Assembly: GCA_027257055.1 (NCBI GenBank)
Contig: JAPVLO010000206.1
Location: forward strand, 2,542,001 to 2,606,000
Direction: 5' to 3'
DNA: 64,000 nt
Origin: Cephalopachus bancanus
Taxonomy: Eukaryota; Chordata; Mammalia; Primates; Tarsiidae
In this document: positions 34,999-44,745 of the stretch, one piece after another
Layout: each line of letters starts with the position of its first letter
How positions within the stretch are numbered: the stretch's first letter is position 1
The notes under the pieces: generated by a model
The model's input: only the letters and a program-made list of their open reading frames with translations
Databases searched by the model: none
Told to the model about the DNA's origin: nothing
Made by a program: the position numbers and the translations under genes

Positions 34999-35815
34999 TA
35001 TTAGAATTTTTATTTTCCTATCAATTCTGCCCTACTTTGTTCAGTAAACACAAATGATCTGTTGATTTGATCAATTTCTTCCCTAAGCTCTTTATTAGGA
35101 ATTTTGAATAAGCATATTTTAGCCTAGTATTGATCTCATGAAGGCTGACATTTGCTTTTGTGTCCCTTAAAATCCCAAAGGACTTAAAAAAGAGAGCACA
35201 CTTCAAATTGTCACATGGACACTGAGTTATTTTCACAGTCATTTCTCAGTGTTAATGGAAGTCTGAGGACAAACTGTGGAAACTTCAAAGAGTTCAACAC
35301 TAGGTGGTAAAGAAATGTGACTCTGAACGCCCTGAATTCTAGTTGATGACATCATACATTCTTAAAGTTTTTTTTTAATGTGCCAAATAAATATATTAAG
35401 AGTGAGGGTGGCAGCAGACAGCAAACACTCTCACTGCTCTCCTGCCCGTTGTGCCTTAACAACATATCTTTCCTTTAATAAATCTACCTTTCCTAGTTCA
35501 TGACTACACTGGAGAATACTTTCACTCCAGTGATTTCCACCGTACCATACGCAGCCTGCCACGCACAGCGCTATGTTCTCTCGCTTTTTCACTACTCATC
35601 ATCTGTCTACCAGTCTATTTGTGGCCTACTATTTGTCATGGTCTTGACTAATCTCTGGTCCTTCTATGCTGATACCAAGACGATGTTTCCCTTAAGGAAC
35701 TGACAACCTAGTTTGGTTCACTACTGTTCGATTGAACTTGGTATTTTTATTTTTCTTCTTTAAGAACCTCTAACATTTTTTCAGTGAGTTTTAGGATAAA
35801 GTTCAAATATACAGG
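34999..35815. other. Unique or unrecognised sequence
   Basis: 'tttcctttaataaatctacc' (35469-35488) has a poly(A)-signal context reminiscent of an LTR, but flanks do not support a firm call. 35570-35710 carries no recognised gene. Confidence 0.4.
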
Positions 35816-35821
35816 ATAAAG

Positions 35822-35857
<36 letters not shown>
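35822..35857 (+). repeat. (TA)11(CA)7 microsatellite
   Basis: Alternating TA followed directly by CA, with no interruption. Confidence 0.97.
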
Positions 35858-36475
35858 TAGAAGTGAGAGAAAGAAAGTATTACTTTTTCCATGGCCTCTC
35901 TCCTCATATTTGTAATAACCTGATTTTCCCTTTCCTCCTTGACCCCGACAAACGAGTGCTGTCAGCTCTTTGCATCGCAAGCATAGAGACTGAGCTACAC
36001 TGCCCTACCCTAATGTCTGTCCTGGAAATTTTGCTGTCCTCAAAAAAATGGTCTTAACTTAGAAGCCCTATAGTGTCCTAAAATTGCATCTTTCCTTTGT
36101 CTTTCAAAGAAGAGCACTTTCTGGTCATTTGCTCCATATCCTGTACAAGAAATGACAGCAGAAGAAGCAGCGGGAACATAATTTTTGGCACGCGACTGCT
36201 GTGTTCCCTGTTTTCCTTCACCTCGGACCCAACCTCTAACTCCAAAAGCTAGCTTCACACCGTTGCCAGGTGTGTCCCTTCCCCACCTGCCGCAGGTAGC
36301 ACTGCGTCCCGCCGCTAGACTGTTGCACCTGCGCCAGGGATGAGCCGTGGTGTGTTCCGCCCCACACAGCCCTGCCTGCTCTGATGAGATTACAACTTTT
36401 TCTAAAAACTCGTCTCTTTTGTATGAAGGTTCTAAAGCGATGAAACGGTGTATAAATTGAATTTTCGCCCTATCT
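35858..36475. other. Unique sequence upstream of the tRNA block
   Basis: GC content rises from about 36200 on. 'tccccacctgccgcagg' at 36280-36296 is repeated at 37464-37480 on the far side of the tRNA block. Confidence 0.45.
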
Positions 36476-36479
36476 AAAA
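36476..36479 (-). terminator. RNA polymerase III terminator of the tRNA gene
   Basis: Four T on the minus strand, eight bases beyond the mature 3' end, the usual spacing and minimal length for a pol III stop. Confidence 0.8.
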
Positions 36480-36487
36480 GCTTGGCG

Positions 36488-36559
36488 TTCCCACACCGGG
36501 AGTCGAACCCGGGCCGCCTGGGTGAAAACCAGGAATCCTAACCGCTAGACCATGTGGGA
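36488..36559 (-). tRNA. tRNA-Glu, anticodon TTC
   Basis: Decodes glutamate codon GAA (and by wobble GAG) in cytosolic translation. The 72-base minus-strand sequence folds into a full cloverleaf: acceptor TCCCACA/TGTGGGA, anticodon stem CCTGG/CCAGG around loop TTTTCAC with anticodon TTC at 34-36, and T arm CCGGG-TTCGACT-CCCGG. A box TGGTCTAGCGG and B box GGTTCGACTCC are intact. No intron, CCA not encoded, discriminator A. As far as I can recall it is identical to a human tRNA-Glu-TTC gene. No stem mismatch is seen, so it is very probably functional. It lies next to a CpG-richer promoter-like block, which is common for active tRNA genes. Confidence 0.97.
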
Positions 36560-36643
36560 GACGACGATCTCCGCGCCCCGCTCAGACAAATTGAGTCTTT
36601 CCTCTCGGTTTCCGCCCGCCCCACCCTAGCAACCTCAGGTTTC

Positions 36644-36655
36644 TGCGCGTGCGCA
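36644..36655 (-). promoter_or_regulatory. NRF1-type site
   Basis: TGCGCGTGCGCA; its reverse complement TGCGCACGCGCA fits YGCGCAYGCGCR exactly. About 85 bases upstream of the tRNA start. Confidence 0.65.
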
Positions 36656-36675
36656 GAGTCATCAACTGCTTAACC

Positions 36676-36683
36676 CCTTCCGG
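36676..36683 (-). promoter_or_regulatory. ETS-type site
   Basis: CCTTCCGG contains the GGAA core (CCGGAAGG on the minus strand), close to the NRF1-type site. Confidence 0.4.
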
Positions 36684-37080
36684 ATTGCACTCTACTCTCC
36701 TTGCGGGAGCCCTTGATGCCTCTTCTATCTGTACTCGCGCCTTTTATGATCGCATCCGGTCTCCTGGCCCTAGATACCATGTCGACACTGGTATAGATAC
36801 TGGACTTGTTGAGTCATTGTTCACAATTCCTCCCAGAAGCTCCTGCAAAGTACGAAGGGACTGGTGTTTGAATGTCAGAGAGTCACAAAACCGCTGCAGC
36901 GAGGGCGCACGTGAACTGGCCGGTGTCCCCTGGCTGAATCTGTGCAACCGATCCAACAGTGCCACGACGGGGAGTCTGTCCCTCCCTTCTTTCCACTGGT
37001 CAAAGGCGGACACAGGCACCAGTTCGTCCCCAGAAAGTTGATCTTTTCCTCTGAAGACACAGGGGTGAGGACTGCCTGGA

Positions 37081-37134
37081 AGCCTGGAACATTCCAACTT
37101 CTGTTGAAGCCTGGAACATTCCAACTTCTGTTGA
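37081..37134 (+). repeat. 27-bp perfect tandem duplication
   Basis: Two identical, abutting 27-base units starting AGCCTGGAACATTCCAACTT. Each contains GGAACATTCC, which resembles a heat-shock-element dimer (GAAnnTTC) and also holds CATTCCA, a TEAD-type word. Confidence 0.95.
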
Positions 37135-37148
37135 CTCAGAGGCTAAAG

Positions 37149-37189
37149 GCGGGGTCTGTGACCCTGAGAGCAGGCAGCGGGGTCTGTGA
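37149..37189 (+). repeat. 28-bp spaced repeat of GCGGGGTCTGTGA
   Basis: The 13-base word occurs at 37149-37161 and again at 37177-37189, just after the 27-bp duplication, so this locale has been prone to short duplications. Confidence 0.85.
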
Positions 37190-37528
37190 ATACAGTCTAT
37201 AAACGAGAACGTCCCTGGCTGCAGGCATTCGTGATGACTGGCAGGTCCTTGCGGTTTCCAAAGCCGTTCTCGCCTTGCAGCTCCATGGCATCGCGAGCAG
37301 CTCACGCTCTAGGCTTGGATCAGGGCAGCACAAAGAGTCAGTCGTTCGAATGGCCGGGCGGGAGAACCATGGCTCTGGTGTCCTCGTGGCTTCAGCTGCA
37401 CACAAGTTGTTTTCCCGGCGGCGGACACCTTGGAGCCATTTAAAAGCTAATATTCCTCCTCGCTCCCCACCTGCCGCAGGGCCTCAGGGGGTCCTCCAGA
37501 GAGGCATCCACTGTGACATTCATCAAAA

Positions 37529-37541
37529 GGGGCGGGGCGGG
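37529..37541 (+). promoter_or_regulatory. GC box (Sp1-type)
   Basis: GGGGCGGGGCGGG, two overlapping GGGCGG cores. Confidence 0.5.
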
Positions 37542-37560
37542 AATAGACTGGAAATAGACA

Positions 37561-38495
37561 CTGAGGAAGATCCCCCACAGGGAGAGAACATAAGCCAACC
37601 TCATTGAAATGTAACGTAGCTCTGAAGAAAAAGTAGAAGCATCGACAGCAACCTACTATGTGTACCAGAACCGTCCAATTGTTTCTTCATTTAATAATCC
37701 ACATGGTGTATCTATGAGGTGGGTCTTATCCACATTTTAGGTGGTTCTTCCTGTACTGTCTTTGAACAGAGTTTCATTTGTTTGTTTGTTTTAATCTTTT
37801 GAGGATATCTGCTTTGGAACACCAAAGAAAACTCTCCAAAACAAACCGCGGTCAACTACAGAATACCTGGCATCTGTGCTTCTCAATTTGTAGGCCCAGA
37901 GATCTCATATGTACTTTTCAGTATTGTATTTCCATTTGATGATTGTTTCTTTTTTTAAACATCAATGTAATCCACACATTGGACACGCACCATTCTTAGG
38001 ATGTATGTCACCAAAAATGCAAGTTCACTTTTGTCTATCACTGTCCCTAAACTGAAATTTGCTTTATTTTTCCTCTTACAGTGTATTAAAACCTGAGCAG
38101 TAGCAGAAAGCCCTATGGTTGCTTTAAGTAATAAAACACAGTCCGGGACAATACAATACACGATTCAACAACTCAGTCTTCTTTCTAGATAGTCCTTCTC
38201 CCTACCCCTTTCCCCCACCCCTATCCTTCTAGTGTAGATTTTCAGTAGAAGCAGTGGTTTACTGGAAGAGTCACTTATAGGCTTCTCCTCCTAATTCTGT
38301 TCGGTGACATCACGTTGGCGCCGGGAATATTTACACCACGGGAATAGGCAAATGCTACAAGGCAGGGACTTTCCTTTGGAGAGCTGGTAATGCTGGTTAA
38401 ATATCACACCAAGTGTGATGTCACACCACTTCTTTCTCTCTTTGGCCTTCATTTGAGGCTGCAAGGCCCTCCAAGATTGGAGTGCAGGGAAGGGA
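37561..38495. other. Unique or unrecognised sequence
   Basis: No gene or clear repeat. 37690-37745 ('aataatccacatggtgtatc') may be a MIR remnant. Confidence 0.45.
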
Positions 38496-38496
38496 T

Positions 38497-38746
38497 AAGA
38501 AAGGAGGACAAACGTAATAGTATAAGAAAATGACTGACAGTAGTGGGAAACTATGGGGGCGGGGAGGGAGGTGGGATTAATGGTAGCAAATATCTGTCTG
38601 GGGACGGGGAAACACCTCTTATCAACAGGGTGCCTGAATGAAATGTATTTGTATACCTAACCCTTAACTGTAGCCCACAAAACCATAATAAAAAATATTG
38701 ATTATTGATTAAAAAAAAAAGAAAAGAAAAGAAAGGAGGACAGACG
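38497..38746 (+). mobile_element. 5'-truncated LINE-1 3' UTR with target duplication
   Basis: Short L1 tail (G-rich run near 38555, 'gtatacctaacccttaactg', A-rich end) between aagaaaggaggacaaacg (38497-38514) and aagaaaggaggacagacg (38729-38746), one mismatch. Confidence 0.9.
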
Positions 38747-38859
38747 CTCCCAACTCGATGGTGCTAATTTGGCTTCCTGCTTTCTGAGCCTGCACTTGTT
38801 TTAGGGCTGCCTCTTTCTCATTGGTTCTCTGTGGGTTCACCAGAGGCTCCCCTGCTGGC

Positions 38860-39030
38860 CTCACACCAGTGGAACCAGGATCACCAGCGGCTTTAACTAC
38901 AGAATCCCAGCCCCAACCACCCAAGACTTCCAAATGAGACTTTCTGGGAGCAGGTTCTGGGAATCCGAATTTTAACAAGGACCACCTCCCCCAAATGATT
39001 CTGATGCCACTAGAGTTTGAGAATCACTGA
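38860..39030 (+). repeat. MER5A-type hAT element
   Basis: 'ggaaccaggatcaccagcgg', 'ggaatccgaattttaacaag', 'gattctgatgccactagagt' and the end 'tttgagaatcactga'. Confidence 0.75.
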
Positions 39031-39049
39031 ACCACTTGACTGTCAATTT

Positions 39050-39520
39050 TCCCCCATCTCTAAAAGCCCGGATCCCTGAACACACTCTGTCATTTCCCTT
39101 TCCTGCTCAAAAGTCTGGAGGAAAAAAAGGCATCTGGATGCCTGTTGCGTACAATCTGCATTCTCTGGCCGGGATTATCAGGCTTTCCGCCATCCAACCC
39201 TTCCACAACCTGCTCGTTATCCCCCCATTCCCTTCTTTAGAGTGGCCCCATTCCAGATCACCACCTGCCCTGTCTCACCCGGCTCTTCGCTCCCCCTGGC
39301 TCTGCACTGACCGCCTCCCCACAATCTTCTTTGCACTTTGACCCCAACCCCAAGGCCAGCTCAGCCTCATGAAGTTGTCTGAGGTTTCCCAGGTCACCAG
39401 ACGCTCCCACTTCCTCTGAATCCCAAAGCACAGACCTTTAAAAACGGTGAGACAGGCTTATGCCTTGCCATCCTTATTATCTAAGTGATTTAATAGGAAA
39501 GTCCATGAATACCAATCAGA
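39050..39520 (+). repeat. LINE-2
   Basis: CT-rich plus-strand L2 3' region; 'aaagtctggaggaaaaaaag' and 'ctccccctggctctgcactg' fit the decayed L2 order. Confidence 0.5.
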
Positions 39521-40465
39521 TTCCATAATCCCCCTGGGAACCCAGTCCTGCACTCAATTATTCTGCCACGTAGTCCTTCCTTTTATCTAACTTAAATACT
39601 TCCTGCTGTACTTCTATGTGAAAGCTGCCACCTTTTAACCACCAGCACGAACAAAATGTTCCTGGGAGGAGGGAAAAAAAAACACGCATTTTTGAAGTTT
39701 AGCCAGTCCAGTAAGTGAGCTGCATTTCTTTAGTTCCACACACACAAAAAAAGCCTTCTTGTTGACACAAGGAACAGTTATCCCTGTTCCCATGCATCTA
39801 GGGCTGATTCCACTGGGCAGGGCTCCCATTTTATCCACCATTTGATACTGGAAAAAAGCCCCAAACATATTGTGCTTGCCAGACATCTACACTAGCCAAA
39901 GTGATGTGGGGTGTGATTTAGGTTGGGGTTTGCCAGTCATTTAGGAGTTAGGATGGTTTCCATTTTAGTGGGCCCAGGAGTCAACCTTTATATGACCCTC
40001 AAAAATAAGCACCAGTTAAACTCCACTCTCAGAGGGAGAGCTCCGGCCAGCACGGACCCAGCCTATGGCACAGAGTTAACCTCAAAGCTCTTTTGGGTAA
40101 AAGCACCTGCCCCTGCTGATCAGTCAGTGTGAGTTCATCTTCGTTGCCAACACCAGGTTCAGTTTCTAAAATAGGGCTTGATCTCAGGAGGCCACTGGGA
40201 TGACAGAGCTTCCTCCTCCAGGGCTTGTTTAGATCATAGAACTCTGCCCATCCGTTCTGTGCCAAATCTAGCAACTCCTACTTGTCCTATGACTCAGGGA
40301 AGACATGCTTGGACTCCAAGGCCGGGTGAAATGCTTGTCCTGAGGGCCCATCCCATCAGCCGCTGAGTTGCTTCTCTCTCCATGGTAGCACTAGCACAGT
40401 GCTTGGCACACATAATGAACCAATCTCTTAAAATAACTTCATTTCTTTAAGGACCCTCCTTTAAA
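39521..40465. other. Unique or unrecognised sequence
   Basis: No gene recognised. 'agcacagtgcttggcacaca' near 40393 is a likely MIR/L2 tail remnant. Confidence 0.4.
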
Positions 40466-40471
40466 AGTCTT

Positions 40472-40777
40472 TTCTTTTTTTTTTTTTTGAGTCAGGGTCT
40501 CACTCTGTCACCCGGGCTAGAATGCAGTGGCATGATCGTGGCTCACCACAGCTTCAACCTCAGGGCTCAGGCAATTCTTCCACCTCCCAAGTAGCTGGGA
40601 CTTACAGGCGCACGCCATCACACCAGCTAAGTTTTAAAATAATTAATTATTTATGTTGTAGAGACAAAGTCTTGCTATGTTGCCCAGGCTGGTCCCGAAC
40701 TCCTGGGCTCAAGCAATCCTCCTATCTCTGTCATCCAAATTGCTGGGATTACAGGAGTGAGCCACCACACCCAGCCT
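40472..40777 (-). repeat. Alu SINE
   Basis: 'gagtcagggtctcactctgt' to 'gagccaccacacccagcc'. Confidence 0.95.
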
Positions 40778-41635
40778 TTTTTCACTTAAATCAGCATATA
40801 ACAAGAGGAAATTATTCCTCAGCTGGGTAAAAATATCTTCACAGCATGATATCTTTCTTTACACATTGTCAGTGTTCAGTACATGTTTGAGGGATGGATC
40901 ACTTGATTCATTCATTCATTCAATAATTCATCAGTCAATCCCAGAGGAATTGTCTTGGTTTTCACCTAGTACCTAAGTGGCAAAGCAAACTGAGTGTCTC
41001 AGAGGGCCACACTTTTAATATTTGAGTAACTACAGCATAGAACAAGAACCCATATCCCTGTCTCCTAATATCCCTGACACGTACTTTCTCTTCTTCCATC
41101 TTCATTTTCATCTGATCTGATAACACGAAACAGGACAAAGTTTGCCGGACCATCAACAACTTACCCTGCCCTGTTATTATTAATAATAATGATGCTAATG
41201 TTCCTACCAGGGCTGAATCTGGGGCAAGATGTGCTTTTCTTATTTTTCTAGAAGAACACAGGAATTGTGAATCCAGGCTCTCCAACACCTGGCATCTTGA
41301 AAACTTGCCCACCATTGTAGTTTCTTGTTCCATGTTGCTGGGGCTCAAATATTGAAAGAATAGCCCTCTGAGACCCTCAGTTAATTTGCTGTGCCCCTTA
41401 GGTGTTAGGTAGAAATCAAGTTGGACCTTGTTAAAAATATTTCTAGTTCATTTCTGAACTTCACAGCAGTAGTTCTGAGTTGAGTGAGCTTTCTAAACGG
41501 ATTTTTCTCTTTCCTTGTGAAATAATCTGTCTCAATAATCATCAGTAGAGCTATGGCCAGGAATTACGTCAAGTTCAATGTTCATCATGGTACCCAGTAT
41601 ATATTTGACAGTGCCTGATAGAAAAATAATAGCTA
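40778..41635. other. Unique or unrecognised sequence
   Basis: Short ATTC repeats at 40909-40924. No recognised gene; the minus-strand frame at 40962-41348 has no domain signal. Confidence 0.45.
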
Positions 41636-41637
41636 TT

Positions 41638-41845
41638 ACATATAGGATCCACTATGTGTGGCAATTCTAAACATTTTAATATACTAACAATTTAACTCTC
41701 ACAATGACCCAATAAGCTAGGTACTAATATTTTTCCCATTTTACGGATTAGAAAACTGAACTTAGGGAGGTTAAGTAACTTGCTCAAAGTTTGACAACTT
41801 CTTAAATAGTAGAAGCAGGATTCAAACCCAGGCATTAAATCTCTG
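41638..41845 (-). repeat. MIR SINE, nearly full length
   Basis: 'ccattttacggattagaaaa', 'ggttaagtaacttgctcaaa' and 'gcaggattcaaacccaggca' in minus-strand MIR order. Confidence 0.85.
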
Positions 41846-42090
41846 GAATCTAAACTCTTACTATATCTTCACATATATCAATAAATCTGCTTCTACTATT
41901 AATGATAACACTCATGTCTTCAGCAGCACTGACAGCATACATTCTCAAGCCTGATGGCATCTTTGGAGTAGAGTGAGGAAGATGTTATGGGCTTCTCTTA
42001 AACCAATGAAAATAAACATTCTGGGATGTAAGACTTCACAGGTGCTGACACTGACACAGAGAAGACGGTTGCCTCCGCCTCCTCCCGCCT

Positions 42091-42124
42091 CATCATCTCC
42101 CCATTTCCAGAAATATCACCCCTT
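42091..42124 (+). repeat. 34-bp direct repeat, copy 1
   Basis: Matches 43222-43255 at 33 of 34 bases (words CATCATCTCCCC and TTTCCAGAAATATCACCCC). Confidence 0.9.
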
Positions 42125-42329
42125 TCACGGTTGTTCAAAAATAATGTTTCCCTCTCTCAATCCAGTCTAGAAACAGACATCTCAGAATCCCTCACATCTT
42201 CTACTCAGAACTTTGCTATTGTTCACTGATTGGTTAATTGATTCATCCAATCAAAACAAACCACGCCCAAGCATCCATGACATGACACATAAGACATGCT
42301 GTCTTTCTGAAGCCACAACATGCTTGACA

Positions 42330-43330
42330 TCCACACGTGGGTGACTCATGAGCATCTCAAGAGTCTAAAGCTGCTAAGCGCCTGCAAGTCCACACCACCT
42401 CGCTCTCCCAAACCAGGTCTCTCTGCCTACATTCTTCCCATTCCAGTTAATGGTCTCCCCATTCTCTCAGTTGCTCCAACCAGAAGCTCAAGAATCACCC
42501 GTGATCCCATTCTCTCTCTCCCACCCTACTTCCAATCCCGAGGGAAATCCTATTGGCTCCATCATGAAAATATATCCAGAATTTGAACATGTCTCCCCAT
42601 TCCTCTGGCCTGAGCCCCCATCACCTCTCATCTGGGTTACCAGGGGAAAGTGTCACTCCTGCTCTGTCCACTAGCCCACACCCCCACAGGCTATGCTCAA
42701 CACTGCAAGCAGAAGGAAGTTTTTCAAATGAATCCGATCACGTCACTTCTGTCCTCAAAACCTTCCAGTGGCTTTCCATCTCACAACAAAAGCCAAAACC
42801 TGACTATGACCCACAAGGTGCTACGTGACGACTGCCCCCCTCCAATTCATTCTATCCCCTTCCCATGCAGGTGACTCCAGTCACACTGCTCTTCTTGTCA
42901 TTCTTTGAATCCTCTAAATATAACCTCCTATATCCTCCCTGAGGGCTTTGCACTTGTGTGGGAGGGAAGAGCTTTTCAGAGGAGGAGTCACGTTCATGGC
43001 TTGCTGCCGCACCTTCCTTGGGTCCTTTAGAAATGACCTTCTAGGTGAGACTTTCCCTGTCACCCTACCTAAGATTTCAGTATCTTGCCTTCTCCTGCTT
43101 CCTATCTTTTCTCTAGCGCTTACTGACATTTGACATGTGTGTTACGTATGTATCCTGTTCATTTTCTCTTTTTCACCGGAGTGCAAACATTTTTGTTGTT
43201 TGGCTCTGCCTCCTTCTCTCTCATCATCTCCCCGTTTCCAGAAATATCACCCCTTGTGTATCCCCCGCCTTGAACCATACTGGAAATTTAGCTGACATTT
43301 GATAAATATTTGTTGAGCAAATGAATGAAC
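42330..43330 (+). repeat. LINE-2, long 3' portion
   Basis: Good L2 landmarks: 'gatcacgtcacttctgtcct', 'aaaaccttccagtggctttc', 'ctatgacccacaaggtgcta', 'gagggctttgcacttgtgtg', then the tail 'gataaatatttgttgagcaa'. The part just before the tail is replaced by the 34-bp direct repeat described below. Confidence 0.8.
43222..43255 (+). repeat. 34-bp direct repeat, copy 2, inside the L2
   Basis: Sits where L2 would normally show its 'cagtgcctggcacatagtag' text, so it appears to be an intruding copy of the 42.1-kb segment. Confidence 0.8.
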
Positions 43331-43473
43331 AAAGATAGTAACACAGATGACTGCACTCAAGGGTATGCTGCGTGGCATAGACAATGGCCACTATAAGAAT
43401 TAAGAGATAAAACATCACTTCTGGTGAGGGGCAATCACAGAAATATCAAAAAAGAAGGTCGGATTTGAGCCGG

Positions 43474-43780
43474 GGTTTTTTTTCTTTCTTTCTTTTTTTG
43501 AGTAGGAGTCTCACTCTGTCACCCAGGCTGGGGTGCAGTGGCACCATCATTCCTCACCGCAGCCTCAACCTCCAGGGCTCAGGTGATCCCTCCGCTTCAG
43601 CCTTCCAAGTAGCTAGGACTACAGGTGCACACCACTCTGCTTAGTTAACTTTTTGATTTTTGTAGAGACAAGGTCTCGCTATGTTGCCCAGGCTGGTCTA
43701 GAACCCCTGGACTCAAGCAATCCTCCCACCTCAGCCTCCCAAGGTGCCGGGATTACAAATGTGAGCCACCACATCTGGCC
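43474..43780 (-). repeat. Alu SINE
   Basis: 'gagtaggagtctcactctgt' to 'gtgagccaccacatctggcc'. Confidence 0.95.
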
Positions 43781-43810
43781 TTGAGCCAAGCTTTTAAAAA
43801 TGAGGAACCC

Positions 43811-43950
43811 AGCAGGGCTCAGTGGCTCAGCCTGTAATCCCAGCACTTTGGGAGGCAGGGGCCAGTGGATTGGCTGGTTGGTTTTTGATCCCAGCAGTGA
43901 GTACTTAAGCTTTTTTTTTTTTTTTTTTTTGAGTTGGAGTCTCACTTTGT
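43811..43950. repeat. Chimeric Alu junction: plus-strand head joined to minus-strand tail
   Basis: A plus-strand Alu head ('gggctcagtggctcagcctg') runs to about 43880. After about 30 bases comes a 20-base T run and 'gagttggagtctcactttgt', the tail of a minus-strand lemur-type Alu, which then stops abruptly. Confidence 0.8.
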
Positions 43951-44370
43951 ATTCCTCTAATCCTAACCCTAACCCTACCATTAGGTCCCTACCTCCTGCC
44001 GATTGGTCCTTACTACTGACCAATCAGAAGAGCTACAGCTCACAGCTAGTGCTGGCCAATCGGCTTGGACTTAGGGCTATATAAGCACCGGGTTTCTGGC
44101 CCAGAGGCGGGTAACTCCTTCAGGTCTTCCCTCACCAGCGTGGGAGCTTCTCTGTCCTCTCAGTAAATCCTGCTTACTCACTTTCCTGCCATCCGTGTCC
44201 CTCATTCTTCCTGGGCATGAGACAAGAACCTCCACCCTCGACCTGAAGAGCTGCAGAAAACTGTCAGTGGAAAAGCCATTCACCCCAAAGGCTGGCTTGC
44301 CAGCCGACGGAGCCACTGGCTGAACCAGGAGAGCTGCCGGAAAACAGCGAGACTCTGAAGCTGAGACACC
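43951..44370 (+). mobile_element. Endogenous-retrovirus-type LTR (promoter and polyadenylation region)
   Basis: LTR regulatory order on the plus strand: inverted and direct CCAAT boxes (gattggtcc 44000, gaccaatcag 44019, ggccaatcgg 44054), TATA box ctatataagc (44078-44087), then AGTAAA in place of AATAAA (44162-44167) with a U5-like stretch ('ccctcattcttcctgggcat', 'gagacaagaacctccaccct') resembling class I (ERV1) LTRs. No gag, pol or env frame follows, so it appears solo. Boundaries are approximate because the terminal TG...CA could not be fixed. The family name is not known to me; a retroposed end of the same family lies at 12764-12873. Confidence 0.7.
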
Positions 44371-44745
44371 CAGGGGGCTAGGCTTGCCAGCCCACTGAAC
44401 CAACAACACTCAGGGCTTGGCTTGCCAGCCCATCAGAGCCAATATCCTGCGGACTAGGCTTGCTAGCCCCCCGAATTGCAACACTCTCAGGGCTTGGCTT
44501 GCCTGCCCATTAAAGCCAATATCCTGGGGGTTAGGCTTGCCAGCCCCCCGAATTGCAACACTCTCAGGGCTTGGCTTGCCCGCCCATTAAAGCCAATATC
44601 CTGGGGGCTAGGCTTGCCAGCCCCCCGAATTGCAACACTCTCAGGGCTTGGCTTGCCCCCCCATTAGAGCTGACACTTCCAGGGTTGGGCTTACCAGCCC
44701 ATGGACGACTCTCTGGAGCTTGGCTGGCCCATTGAGCTGACACTC
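44371..44745 (+). repeat. 77-bp tandem repeat array
   Basis: CAGGGCTTGGCTTGCC recurs at 44411, 44488, 44565 and 44642, an exact period of 77 bases, with degenerate part-units on both sides. Units 2-3 are nearly identical. Because 77 is not a multiple of three, the frame shifts at each unit, so the open frames here are not coding evidence. It continues the U5-like text of the LTR. Confidence 0.95.

Larger units (their letters stand above)
36560..37560. promoter_or_regulatory. CpG-richer promoter-like block beside the tRNA gene
   Basis: About 1 kb richer in CpG and GC than the rest of the window and free of interspersed repeats. It contains an NRF1-type site, an ETS-type site and a GC box (listed separately). 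This combination is typical of TATA-less housekeeping promoters. No coding exon or splice donor could be tied to a known protein, so direction and target gene are unknown. It may also simply be the open-chromatin surround of the tRNA gene. Confidence 0.5.

Noticed and set aside
36560..37560. First exon of a named neighbour gene (some human tRNA-Glu-TTC genes lie near protein-coding promoters)
   Set aside because: I could not find a start codon context or peptide matching any neighbour I could recall, so no gene is named.
43958..43980. Telomere-like CCTAACCCTAACCCTA
   Set aside because: Only about two and a half units; too short to claim an interstitial telomere or fusion point.
44476..44735. 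Repeating peptide frames in the 44-kb array
   Set aside because: The unit is 77 bases, not a multiple of three, so the frame changes each unit; a tandem repeat, not a protein repeat.
44371..44745. CRISPR-like appearance of a spaced repeat
   Set aside because: Spacing text is itself repeated (true tandem array) and the genome is clearly that of a primate.
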